Position numbers and translations under genes: made by a program
The notes under the pieces: generated by a model
Told to the model about the DNA's origin: nothing
What the model saw: only the letters and a program-made list of their open reading frames with translations
The model's database searches: none
Part shown: positions 32,771-41,044 of the stretch, one piece after another
Layout of the letters: the number at the start of each line of letters is the position of its first letter
Numbering within the stretch: position 1 is the stretch's first letter
NCBI RefSeq assembly: GCF_042677205.1
Contig: NZ_JBHTIU010000106.1
Coordinates: forward strand, 37,127 to 101,126
Length of the DNA stretch: 64,000 nt
Source: Paenibacillus_L residui
GTDB lineage: Bacteria; Bacillota; Bacilli; Paenibacillales; NBRC-103111
Reading direction: 5' to 3'

Positions 32771-34207
32771 ATGCGGAAGCCCGATCGTCTCAGCAGCCAA
32801 CCTCTGTATCAACAAATTGCGGATGACATCGAACGGAGAATTTCATACGGGGAATTTCCGCCGGGCAGCCTGCTGCCGTCCGAACGAAAACTGGCCGAAC
32901 AATTGGGAGTAAATCGAAGCACGGTCATTCTTGCGTATGCGGAGCTTCGCTCGTTAGGGATCATCGAAAGCCGTACGGGAAGCGGAACCCGGGTCAGCAA
33001 GTATAAATGGGGAGCCATGCCGAAGCATACCCCCAACTGGCACCGGTACGTTGAAGGCGGCAGCTTCCTGCCTAATCTGCCTTTTTTGCGCCGAATTCGG
33101 GAAGCATTGCAGAAAGACAAAGCGCTGATTGATTTTGCCAGCGGCGAACTGGGTGCGGACCTCTCTCCCGTGAAAGAGATCAATACTCTTCTTGACGAGA
33201 ATCACTATACGGGATATCTCGGATATGACAATCCGCAAGGATTTGTTCCGCTTAGGGAAACAGTTGTCTCGTATTTAAAACAATATCGGGGCATTCAAAC
33301 GACGGAATCGTCGATCCTCATCACATCCGGCTCCCAGCAATCCTTGTATTTAATTACCCAGTGTTTGCTGACCCCCGGAGATGCGGTCGCCATTGAAGAT
33401 CCTTCTTACTGCTACTCGCTGCCCATGTTTCAATCGGCAGGCTTGCGATTGTTCCGTCTCCCCGTTGACTCTAAAGGAATCCGTCCCGAAGACGTCCGCT
33501 CTTTATATAAAAAACACCGCATCAAGATGGTTTTCATCAATCCGAATTACCAGAATCCGACCGGCGTCGTCCTTGATGCCAAACGCCGGACCGAACTGCT
33601 TGACGTTGCGAGCGAGCTGGGCCTCCCGATTGTGGAGGACGATCCCTTCAGCCTGACGGCCTACGACGGAACGCCGCCGACACCGCTGAAATCGATGGAT
33701 GCCATCGGCTCGGTCCTCTACATCGGCTCTTTCTCCAAAATGGCCGCATCCGGGCTGCGGGTGGGCTGGATGGTCGCTCCTCATTCCGTGGTCGAGCGGC
33801 TTGCCGATGCCAGACAGCAGATGGATTTCGGGCTTAGCGTTGTCCCCCAGCAGGTTGCTGCCCAGTTCTTGAAGTCCAAGTATATCCGGCCGCATTTGGA
33901 ACGTTTGCGAACGAATCTGCTTTATAAGAGGGATTTATTGATAGAAGCGCTTCAGAAAGAACTGCCGGACCTGGTCCGCTTCTCGATTCCGCAGGGAGGC
34001 TTGCATCTGTGGTGCAGAATTATCCCCGAGGTGAACGATAGCAAGCTGTTGGAGGAGGCTATCCGCCATGGAGTCATCTTTGTGCCCGGCAGCGTCTACG
34101 GTTCGGATTCGGGCTATGTGCGATTCACATTTGCTAGACCGAAGCCGGATGAAATCGTTCCGGGCATTTCCAAATTCGCCTCAGCACTTCGGACCATTCT
34201 TGGTTAA
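32771..34207 (+). CDS. MocR/PdxR-type regulator (GntR HTH fused to aminotransferase fold)
   Basis: 478 residues from the ATG at 32771 (AGGAGGTGA upstream). Residues about 8-75 are a GntR winged helix (LYQQIADDIERRISYGEFPP, SERKLAEQLGVNRSTVILAY). Residues about 110-478 are a fold-type I aminotransferase domain with the PLP pieces ITSGSQQSLYLI, VFINPNYQNPTG, VEDDPF and the Lys in YIGSFSKMAASGLRVGW. MocR proteins sense PLP or amino compounds and usually control an adjacent gene. None is obvious here, as both flanks are terminated. A similar layout in PdxR controls vitamin B6 synthesis. Confidence 0.88.
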   Translation: MRKPDRLSSQPLYQQIADDIERRISYGEFPPGSLLPSERKLAEQLGVNRSTVILAYAELRSLGIIESRTGSGTRVSKYKWGAMPKHTPNWHRYVEGGSFLPNLPFLRRIREALQKDKALIDFASGELGADLSPVKEINTLLDENHYTGYLGYDNPQGFVPLRETVVSYLKQYRGIQTTESSILITSGSQQSLYLITQCLLTPGDAVAIEDPSYCYSLPMFQSAGLRLFRLPVDSKGIRPEDVRSLYKKHRIKMVFINPNYQNPTGVVLDAKRRTELLDVASELGLPIVEDDPFSLTAYDGTPPTPLKSMDAIGSVLYIGSFSKMAASGLRVGWMVAPHSVVERLADARQQMDFGLSVVPQQVAAQFLKSKYIRPHLERLRTNLLYKRDLLIEALQKELPDLVRFSIPQGGLHLWCRIIPEVNDSKLLEEAIRHGVIFVPGSVYGSDSGYVRFTFARPKPDEIVPGISKFASALRTILG

Positions 34208-34253
34208 TACGGTAAAAAAGCCCCTAAAGGAGCCATTTCGAAATCGACCTATA

Positions 34254-34291
34254 AAGGGATCAAGAATCCGTTTGCAGATTCTTGATCCCTT
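34254..34291. terminator. bidirectional terminator between convergent genes
   Basis: AAGGGATCAAGAATC (34254-34268) pairs perfectly over 15 bp with GATTCTTGATCCCTT (34277-34291) around an eight-base loop. It lies between the MocR gene (+) and the VOC gene (-). Confidence 0.75.
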
Positions 34292-34326
34292 GTATCACTC
34301 AAGCGGATTCCTTGCCCGGCAGCCAA

Positions 34327-34713
34327 TTACTCCTCAAGATACCGGGAGATTTCGATTAAATTTTGATCCGGGTCCCGAACATATACGGACACAATCGGGC
34401 CGAGCGCCCCGGTCCTTCTGACCGGTCCCTCCTCAATCTCCACATCATTATTTCCAAGATGATTTATAAGCTGCCCCATAGTCATCCCATCGAAAATAAA
34501 ACACAGATCTGCCGATCCGGGCATAGGATGTTTCGCTTTCGGTTCAAATTCTTTGCCGGCCTCATGCAAATTGATTTTTTGCTGGCCGAATCGCAGTGCT
34601 TTTCTTCCTGAACCGAACGTTTCTTCCTCCATCCCGAGAATACGCGTATAAAACCGGATGGTCTTTTCCATATCGGTTACGGTCAGAACAAGGTGATCGA
34701 GTCTTTGGATCAT
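34327..34713 (-). CDS. VOC-family protein
   Basis: 128 residues. IQRLDHLVLTVTDMEKTIRFYTRILGME opens the first half, with the His metal ligand, and VSVYVRDPDQNLIEISRY closes the second with the Glu ligand. KINLHEAGKEFEPKA and SADLCFIFDG are typical of the glyoxalase-like subgroup often labelled virulence-protein-like. The function is unknown. It stands alone. Confidence 0.83.
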   Translation of the reverse strand: MIQRLDHLVLTVTDMEKTIRFYTRILGMEEETFGSGRKALRFGQQKINLHEAGKEFEPKAKHPMPGSADLCFIFDGMTMGQLINHLGNNDVEIEEGPVRRTGALGPIVSVYVRDPDQNLIEISRYLEE

Positions 34714-34828
34714 CCTTTCGCCCCTCCTTGTTATACCATTCTATATCAAAGCAGAGCAGGCTTGCCTTCAAAACAACCACTCCACTCCCAAAATAAAGAT
34801 ATCTTACATTCATTCAAGGCGAGCCAAA

Positions 34829-35227
34829 TTAACTCGCTATTACTTTCCCCACAACCAGTTCTTTTCTCGGCATGGCCTGCATATCTCCGGCCGTAACGTG
34901 AGCAACTACATAGTAGATGCCGTCTTCCGGGAACATCGTTTTGATTCGATAAGTTCCATCTTGCCAATGCTTCGCGGTGACCGTCTCATGTTTTGCTTGA
35001 TCCTTCTTCCAAATTTCAAACTTGACTTCCTGGGCATCTGTCACCTTTTCCGCGCCCTGAGTAACAGATGCGTCAATAAGAATGGCCCGTCCCGGCTGCA
35101 GAGTGTCCTGAACCGTCTTTATTTCGACCTGAAGCGGCCCGGAATCTTCGGCAATATCGCTATTTGTGCAGGCTGCGGTGAATAAGATAAACATAAGACC
35201 AATCAGCAGCAAACTAGTTTTTTTCAT
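34829..35227 (-). CDS. FixH/YtkA-like lipoprotein
   Basis: 132 residues from the ATG at 35227 (GGAGGGATCG upstream). A lipoprotein signal ends FTAACTNSD with the lipobox Cys. The rest is one immunoglobulin-like YtkA/FixH domain (LQVEIKTVQDTLQPGRAILI, WQDGTYRIKTMFPEDGIYYV, VAHVTAGDMQAMPRKELVVG). Such proteins sit outside the membrane near terminal-oxidase genes and may help oxidase assembly or copper delivery. Here the adjacent oxidase genes are remnants, so it may have lost its partners. Confidence 0.8.
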   Translation of the reverse strand: MKKTSLLLIGLMFILFTAACTNSDIAEDSGPLQVEIKTVQDTLQPGRAILIDASVTQGAEKVTDAQEVKFEIWKKDQAKHETVTAKHWQDGTYRIKTMFPEDGIYYVVAHVTAGDMQAMPRKELVVGKVIAS

Positions 35228-35252
35228 AAACGATCCCTCCAAATTTTTATTA

Positions 35253-35393
35253 TTAAAATGAACTACCGGCGGTGTCCAAGATCAGGATGAGCAAGACGAA
35301 GTTCCGGGAAGCCAACCAATACCGGCCAAAGGCGGTAACGAGATTCAATTGAAGGATTCGCGGCTTGGTCAATTGAATCCAATCTTTGATCAT
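35253..35393 (-). pseudogene. ctaB: fragment of protoheme IX farnesyltransferase
   Basis: From ATG 35393 (AGGAGG upstream) the frame reads MIKDWIQLTKPRILQLNLVT, then AFGRYWLAS, the start of heme O synthase, which is normally about 300 residues. It then continues with 16 unrelated hydrophobic residues to the stop. All the DxxxD prenyl-binding motifs are lost. Confidence 0.75.
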
Positions 35394-35440
35394 CACCTCC
35401 TTCCTCCTGTCAGAAGCCGATAAACTTGCGGAAGACCGGC

Positions 35441-35762
35441 TCATGTTGCCACCATATTAAACATCATGATCCACATGGAGCCGATAACGATAAGAAGTAA
35501 AATGAACAGACCAAGAATCAGGGTCACCAGGTTGTAACGAGGCTTTTTTTCCTCCCGCAGATGCATGAAATAAATCAGTTGAACGACGAACTGCAGCACG
35601 GCTGCCGTCATCAGAACGATTGTGTTCGCCATCCCCTCCAGCCAGCCGTATACGACGACTGCAACGGGAATGATCGTCAAAATAATGGAGAAACCTGTAT
35701 CCCCCAAATATAGAAATCCTGGACCAGGAAGCCAACCGGCGGAGTGCTTTGGGGGTCTTCAT
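35441..35762 (-). pseudogene. qoxD: quinol oxidase subunit IV remnant
   Basis: The frame from about 35707 reads FSIILTIIPVAVVVYGWLEG, then VLQFVVQLIYFMHLREEKKP and ILGLFILLLIVIGSMWIMMF, clearly the last two-thirds of a cytochrome aa3/bo quinol oxidase subunit IV. The N-terminus is missing or shifted. Upstream, the only ATG with a ribosome binding site (GATAGGAG, ATG near 35762) is in another frame. Subunits I-III are not nearby. Confidence 0.7.
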
Positions 35763-36164
35763 TTCTTTCTCATCTCCTATCGAATTGCGGGTATATCATC
35801 ACGCCTTACTTTAAGGGTGAATGTGATATCTGTCACCAACCGATACCGAAGTCAATGAACCGACCATGTTCAATAAAATGAAACAAAATAGGCAATATTT
35901 ACCCATTGACGAATCTCCTTTCCATAAAAAAAGCACCCAACGGAGCCATATAAACTTTCTGTGGAAAAGAAAATGCCCCCCCATAGAAAATGAAGAGCTC
36001 AACCTTAGTGCATTGCCGAACAAGATAACGGCAGGCAAGATGGATTTATGGGCACCGGACTGGTCCAAAGACAAGGAATTGGATGGTTACTAAACCTGGA
36101 AGAAGATTTACATTTGAAATGAATGGACTAGTCGAGGAATATTAATACTGCGAGGAGATTGCTT
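35763..36164. other. intergenic region, no gene seen
   Basis: About 400 bases between the oxidase remnant and hisC remnant. Frames of 75-87 codons exist on both strands but lack ribosome binding sites and overlap each other. I see no clear signal except a GAGGAG site for hisC at the right end. Confidence 0.4.
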
Positions 36165-36720
36165 ATGTCTGAAAATATGAAAGTGACAGCAAGGAAGACA
36201 ATACAAAATATCCGCCCTTATACTCCGGGAAAGCCGATTTGGGAGCTTCAGATCGAGCTTGGCTTATTGCAAGTCATTAAATTGGCGTCTAACGAAAACC
36301 CATTGGGACCTTCTCTAAAGCATTGGAAGCCGTACAACGCTCTTTAGCGGACATTCACCGTTATCCGGATGCAGGTGCGTTGAAATTGAAGCAGGTAATT
36401 GCCTCCAAACTGGACATGAAACCGGAGCAGCTCATCCTTACAAACGGCGGGGATGAACTGATTACACTCATCTCCGAGACATTCCTGGAACCTGGCGATG
36501 AAATCATCGTAATCTCCCCTTCATTCAGCGAGTATGAATTCGGGGCGTATCTTATGGGGGCGAGCGTCATTTCCGTACCGCTCGGGGAACAATACACCTT
36601 CGATTTGGATGCGATTATCGAAGCGGTGACAGAACGAACCAAAATGATTTGTCTCTGTTCTCCCAACAACCCTACCGGCACCTATCTGCCGAAATCGGTC
36701 CTGCATCACCTAATACAGAC
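36165..36720 (+). pseudogene. hisC: histidinol-phosphate aminotransferase, frameshifted and truncated
   Basis: From ATG 36165 (GAGGAG upstream) the sequence gives TARKTIQNIRPYTPGKPIWE and IKLASNENPLGPS. The frame shifts at about 36315, and the rest continues in the next frame: KALEAVQRSLADIHRYPDAG, LTNGGDELITLISETFLEPG and CLCSPNNPTGTYLPKSVL. Homology stops near 36715, before the PLP lysine, where the terminator of the leftward nitrilase gene begins. About half the protein is missing, so it cannot be active. The sequence reads like a deletion joined to the nitrilase locus. Confidence 0.85.
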
Positions 36721-36723
36721 AAC

Positions 36724-36749
36724 AAAAAAACACGACCCAAGATCGTGTC
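36724..36749 (-). terminator. terminator of the nitrilase gene
   Basis: On the complement, ACACGAT and TCGTGT flank CTTGGG, and TTTTTTT follows. It is the border between the hisC remnant and the nitrilase gene. Confidence 0.8.
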
Positions 36750-36754
36750 TCATT

Positions 36755-37720
36755 TTAAACCAATGTATTCATGTCTGTAGTTCTTACAATTTCCTGTTTT
36801 TTATCGTTAACGATCAATTGAAATACATCCGGCCGGCTGTAATGACCGGCAACATCAAAATCATACCGGCTTTGGGTAACCCGGGTAAGATCCAGATCGG
36901 CCACCAGAATGCCTTCCTGGTTATAGAGCGGCTCGACGACATATTCGCCAAGCGGTCCTATGATGGCGCTTCCTCCTCTGCATAGAATATCCTCGTCTTC
37001 CCTAATATCTTCATAGCAAGCCAAATCGGCAGGATAAGAGGCCTTGGTTGCAAACTGATTGCAGGAAATGACATAGCAGCGGCCTTCACAGGCGATATGC
37101 CGCATCGTCGCTTGCCACGTATCCCGGGCATCCGCCGTCGGAGCAACATAAATGTCTATGCCTTGTACATACATGGCCATTCGGGCAAGCGGCATGTAAT
37201 TTTCCCAGCAGATCAAACCGCCGATTCTTCCCGCGGGAGTATCGATAACCGTAAGCGTACTGCCGTCCCCTTGTCCCCACAAGAGTCGTTCGGAACCGGT
37301 CGGAACAAGCTTGCGGTGTTTCCCCATTAGACGCCCGTCCGGCCCGATGTATACCATTGAGTTATATAGCGTTCCGGTGCTGAATTCCTGATCCCGCTCC
37401 ACAACGCCAATGATTAGATAAACTCCCAGCTCCTTGGCCCATTCGCCAATAGTTTCGATTTCGGCACCCGGGATCTCGATTGCGTTCGCCCAATAGCGTC
37501 CCCAGTCTGTTCTCCCGCCGTCATTGCGGCTTCCGACTCGCGTACCGAAGCTTAATCCCCGCGGATAACCCGGAAGAAACACCTCCGGAAAAACAATCAA
37601 TTCGGCCCCTTGGCCGGCCGCCTCTCTCGTCATGGCTGCAATCTTGTCCATGGCCGATTGTTTATCGAACAGGATAGGCGCGGACTGAACAACGGCTGCC
37701 TTAATATTACGATTTCTCAT
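36755..37720 (-). CDS. nitrilase/aliphatic-nitrile-hydrolase-type enzyme
   Basis: 321 residues of the carbon-nitrogen hydrolase superfamily. The catalytic triad is visible: Glu in VFPEVFLPGYPRG, Lys in GKHRKLVPT and Cys in GGLICWENYMPLARMA. CWENYMPL and the length are closer to true nitrilases than to amidases, and FPEVFLPGYPRG is characteristic. It would convert a nitrile to an acid plus ammonia. A 38-residue membrane protein is encoded just upstream on the same strand. GAGGAATGG precedes the ATG at 37720. Confidence 0.88.
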   Translation of the reverse strand: MRNRNIKAAVVQSAPILFDKQSAMDKIAAMTREAAGQGAELIVFPEVFLPGYPRGLSFGTRVGSRNDGGRTDWGRYWANAIEIPGAEIETIGEWAKELGVYLIIGVVERDQEFSTGTLYNSMVYIGPDGRLMGKHRKLVPTGSERLLWGQGDGSTLTVIDTPAGRIGGLICWENYMPLARMAMYVQGIDIYVAPTADARDTWQATMRHIACEGRCYVISCNQFATKASYPADLACYEDIREDEDILCRGGSAIIGPLGEYVVEPLYNQEGILVADLDLTRVTQSRYDFDVAGHYSRPDVFQLIVNDKKQEIVRTTDMNTLV

Positions 37721-37800
37721 CGACCATTCCTCGCAAAGTTAGATTTATTTGGGAGATTTACGATCTTCTCCAATAGACGGTTGAAGCTCTTTTTTGAATG

Positions 37801-37917
37801 CTATTCATCATCTTCCCATTTTTTGGAGTAGGCCTTCCTCGTTATCCAGAAAGTGATATAGCAGACGATAAAAGTGACTACGGCCGATATAATCCACACA
37901 CCCGCTGGCACTTCCAT
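37801..37917 (-). CDS. 38-residue single-span membrane protein
   Basis: Complement ATG at 37917 with GGGGGG six bases upstream, and stop at 37801. The peptide is one hydrophobic helix (WIISAVVTFIVCYITFWI) with a basic/acidic tail, RKAYSKKWEDDE. The size and pattern resemble the small accessory subunits found with solute symporters, but no symporter is nearby. It lies 80 bases before the nitrilase in the same direction. The good ribosome binding site supports expression. Confidence 0.65.
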   Translation of the reverse strand: MEVPAGVWIISAVVTFIVCYITFWITRKAYSKKWEDDE

Positions 37918-38293
37918 TGAAATCCCCCCTAAACTTAGTAGCAGTACTAGAATTCCTAATCATCAGTCTATATATAATTCGGATGTTCTAAATGAACAGT
38001 CCCTTTTATCTTACCCCCAGCTCAACTCCAATATAGCAGCTATGAATCCGTTAGTAACCATCCATTTCCATCTATTGTGCGCCAACCACTTCGCGGTTAA
38101 AGCGGATTGTTCCTATTGCTATCCAATTGGGTGGTTACTTTTTGCAGGAAATGCATTACATTCATAAAAATGAATATGTTGAACTCAATAATATAGGGGA
38201 AATGGAGGGCCAAGAAGGGGACTAACCTGATAAAAGTAGACATGGGAAAATGATTCATAGTTTCAATCGCACATCGATCGGAGGCTTTCCACA
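37918..38293. other. intergenic region, no gene seen
   Basis: About 375 bases between divergent genes. It is AT-rich, with no convincing frame, repeat or RNA structure. Promoters for both neighbours should lie here. Confidence 0.5.
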
Positions 38294-38911
38294 ATGAAAA
38301 CAACTCTGTACTTAACCCGTCACGGTCAAACGGAATGGAATTTGCAGAAGAAAATGCAAGGGCATAAAGATTCCCCTCTAACCGAATACGGTATTCAGCA
38401 AGCCGGATGGCTAAAGGAACGTTTGGAGAATATCCGTTTGGATGCGATCTATTCCAGTACCAGTCCAAGGGCGCTAAACACAGCCCGAATTCTCCTGGGA
38501 AACCGCTCATTGGATATTTTGGAGGATGATTCACTTAAGGAAATTAACATGGGGCTGTGGGAAGGCCGACAGATAGAACACATTCAGCAGCAATATCCCC
38601 TTCAATATGATCAATTTTTCAATGAGCCGCATGTATACAGGCCCGCAGGTCATGGAGAAACTTATACAGAATTACTGGAAAGAACACTCCCCGTCATCGA
38701 AAATATTCTGACAGAGCATAAAGGCGAGCAGGTGCTTATTGTTACTCACCGAATTACTTTGAAAGCGGTCATGAGTCATTTTTTGCATAAAAAGCTTCAT
38801 GAAATAGCAAGCATGCCCGACATCTATCCTACTGCATTATGTAAGATTACAATGGATGACGGCAGACCGATAGTAGATCTGTACGGGGACATCTCTCATT
38901 ACCGAGAATAA
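38294..38911 (+). CDS. histidine phosphatase family protein (phosphoglycerate-mutase-like)
   Basis: 205 residues. YLTRHGQTEWNLQKKMQGHKDSPL carries the RHG phosphohistidine motif. IYSSTSPRALNTA, LKEINMGLWEG and VLIVTHRITLKAVM (second catalytic His) complete the active site. Related proteins (PhoE, GpmB, CobC) dephosphorylate small phosphoesters. The substrate cannot be chosen here. Neither neighbour helps. Confidence 0.87.
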   Translation: MKTTLYLTRHGQTEWNLQKKMQGHKDSPLTEYGIQQAGWLKERLENIRLDAIYSSTSPRALNTARILLGNRSLDILEDDSLKEINMGLWEGRQIEHIQQQYPLQYDQFFNEPHVYRPAGHGETYTELLERTLPVIENILTEHKGEQVLIVTHRITLKAVMSHFLHKKLHEIASMPDIYPTALCKITMDDGRPIVDLYGDISHYRE

Positions 38912-39160
38912 ATGAAAAGGCTGTCTCACCCTTCAGGGCGTTCTGTAGCAAACCTTAATGCGGCTTTTTTACGAAAATAGGATGCAAGTTTCTCCGAAAT
39001 TTCCGCTATGACAGCGTTGGGCAACCAGGCGAATGTTCAAGGAGTTCAAAGTCGAAAGCTCCCCTGCTAATCGTATCATCCTCTTGGTTGCCCTCCGGCG
39101 GAAAATCTAAGGATTACCAGTCGGTCATGACCGTCATGCTGAAACGTCCATTGCCCCCGA

Positions 39161-39610
39161 TTAACTGTATGACTGCTGCAAGGACCCAATACGAGCGTTG
39201 ACCTTCCCCTCGAAGGCTTGAACCGCCGCGTTGGCAATTTCGATGTCTTGGGCGCTGGTCCCTCCGCTTACGCCAATACCGCCAACAATATGTCCGTTAC
39301 TGACTAATGGAATGCCTCCTCCCAGGATAACAATTCTGCCAAAGTTCGTGGTATTTATACCAAACGTAGGGCCACCCGGCTGAGCGGTTTGCGCCAAATT
39401 TGCCGTCGGCATTTGCATGCTTACACTCGTCCAAGCCTTATTCTTCGAAATTTCGATTCCCGCAATTCGAGCATTATCCATACGCTGAAAAGCAACCAGG
39501 TTCCCACCGTCATCCACAATCGCTATATTGCTGGAGAGTCCCATCTGGCGGGATTTTTGTTCGGCGGCTGCCAGTAATCTCTTCGCGGTCTCTAAAGTAA
39601 GCTTTACCAA
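39161..39610 (-). CDS. HbpS/GlcG-type heme-binding-like protein
   Basis: 149 residues starting at TTG 39610, which has GGGGGG seven bases upstream. Upstream ATGs lack one. LTLETAKRLLAAAEQKSRQM, IAIVDDGGNLVAFQRMDNAR and GIPLVSNGHIVGGIGVSGGT are the conserved parts of the DUF336 family. Family members bind heme or cobalamin, or act as small accessory enzymes in sugar and diol catabolism. It follows the ROK gene but is separated by a terminator. Confidence 0.82.
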   Translation of the reverse strand: MVKLTLETAKRLLAAAEQKSRQMGLSSNIAIVDDGGNLVAFQRMDNARIAGIEISKNKAWTSVSMQMPTANLAQTAQPGGPTFGINTTNFGRIVILGGGIPLVSNGHIVGGIGVSGGTSAQDIEIANAAVQAFEGKVNARIGSLQQSYS

Positions 39611-39703
39611 GCTTTTACCCCCCTTCCCCATACTGCTACAACATATGACACTGACCCAGAATCGGTGAATCATGGTTATGCCCGGACCCCGTCGCAGCAC
39701 AAA

Positions 39704-39737
39704 CAGGCGGGTTTACGTAACCACGCAAACCCGCCTG
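39704..39737 (-). terminator. terminator after the ROK gene
   Basis: CAGGCGGGTTT (39704-39714) pairs with AAACCCGCCTG (39727-39737). On the complement TTTGTG follows. It marks the end of the long leftward sugar operon. Confidence 0.75.
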
Positions 39738-39796
39738 AATTAATCGCTGTATTTTCAAAAAAATGAAGGGGCCCCTTCCTCTTTGTCTATCATCGC

Positions 39797-41032
39797 TCAC
39801 GCACTGTGAAACATTAATTCCTTCTTCAAAAAATGCTTATCCAGAATTAATGAGGCCATTCCGTAAACCGATGATTTATTGCCCAAGGCGGCTCCAACAA
39901 TTTCTATATCCGCAGTCGGTGAATCCATAATTTCCTTAAGCTTGTCCGTAATATAAGGAAGCACGAAAGGCTTGGCAAACAATAAATTTCCGCCAATGAT
40001 AATCATCTTCGGATTGATCAGGTAAATTAAATTGCTTAAGCCGATGGACAGATCGTCAAGCAAGCTGGTCAGCATTTCTCTGCAAAATTCATCCCCCTCC
40101 ATCGCCAGATTATACACTTCGCGGATATTGCATTGATCCAGCACAGGATTGTAGATTTTGGGGGGCAGCGGAAACCCGTTCTGGGCAGCCTCATTGATTT
40201 TATTAATGAACGCCAGCTCCGTTGCATACAAGCGCAGACAGCCTTTCTTGCCGCATATGCATTTGGGGCCGTATTTATTAATGGACATGTGCCCGATTTC
40301 TCCGGCCCCGCCATATTCTCCACGAATCAGTTCGTTATTGACGATGACCGAGGATCCGATCCCCCTGCCCACCGTCACATAGATTAGGTTGTTAACATCC
40401 TTGGCCGGACCGATCGCCCGCTCCCCGAGAATGGCTGCATGCTGTTCCTGCTCCACAACGAGAAACAAGGACGGGAACGCTTTGCGCATCTCTTCCTCAA
40501 ACGGATAATCTTCCAGTTCCAACAAGTGTCCTCTATATACGACGCCTGCCCGGTCCAATACCGTAGGCATGGAAAACCCGAGGCCGATAATATTTTTGTC
40601 GGCATGCTTCTGAAGGAAGCTGTGGACGCAAGCTTTGATCGTTTCGACTAACTCCGCGCCTTTTTCCTTGACCTCTATTTCCTGCTCGTCCACCATCGTC
40701 AGATGCAGATCGAACAGGCAGACCTGCAGCGTAATATGAAAAGCTTCCGTGACGACAGCAAGAGTAGCCATATATCCGCCGGCTGCGTTTATGGTGAGCA
40801 ATGTTGGGCGCCGGCCTCCCGCCTTGGTCGAATTGCCCGTTCCGACCTCGACAATGTAGCCTTCTTTCTCCAAGGCATCCACCACGTTGGAGACGGTGCT
40901 TTGACTCAATTTTGTTTTTTTGGCTATATCGATTCGAGATATCGTCTTAAAATGATGTATAGTATTCAAGACCAGCGTTCTGTTTAAAGTTTGCAGAAAC
41001 CTCTGGTCACCCGCTTTGGCAAATTTGACCAT
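39797..41032 (-). CDS. ROK-family transcriptional repressor
   Basis: 411 residues. The N-terminal HTH is SRIDIAKKTKLSQSTVSNVV. The sugar-kinase-like body has LIYVTVGRGIGSSVIVNNEL, and GEIGHMSINKYGPKCICGKKGC contains the ROK zinc motif (His plus three Cys). It lies last in the sugar operon, 12 bases after the TIM-barrel gene. XylR and NagC are relatives, and they bind a sugar or sugar phosphate to release DNA. The two 25-nt boxes at 51802 and 54320 are the likely targets. Confidence 0.88.
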   Translation of the reverse strand: MVKFAKAGDQRFLQTLNRTLVLNTIHHFKTISRIDIAKKTKLSQSTVSNVVDALEKEGYIVEVGTGNSTKAGGRRPTLLTINAAGGYMATLAVVTEAFHITLQVCLFDLHLTMVDEQEIEVKEKGAELVETIKACVHSFLQKHADKNIIGLGFSMPTVLDRAGVVYRGHLLELEDYPFEEEMRKAFPSLFLVVEQEQHAAILGERAIGPAKDVNNLIYVTVGRGIGSSVIVNNELIRGEYGGAGEIGHMSINKYGPKCICGKKGCLRLYATELAFINKINEAAQNGFPLPPKIYNPVLDQCNIREVYNLAMEGDEFCREMLTSLLDDLSIGLSNLIYLINPKMIIIGGNLLFAKPFVLPYITDKLKEIMDSPTADIEIVGAALGNKSSVYGMASLILDKHFLKKELMFHSA

Positions 41033-41044
41033 GTGTCCTCCTCT

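Noticed and set aside
35811..36093. Overlapping 75-87-codon frames on both strands
   Set aside because: No ribosome binding sites and no recognisable similarity; the two contradict each other.
38912..39000. Insertion-sequence end-like AAAAGGCTGTCTCAC
   Set aside because: No transposase fragment, matching inverted end or target duplication was found.
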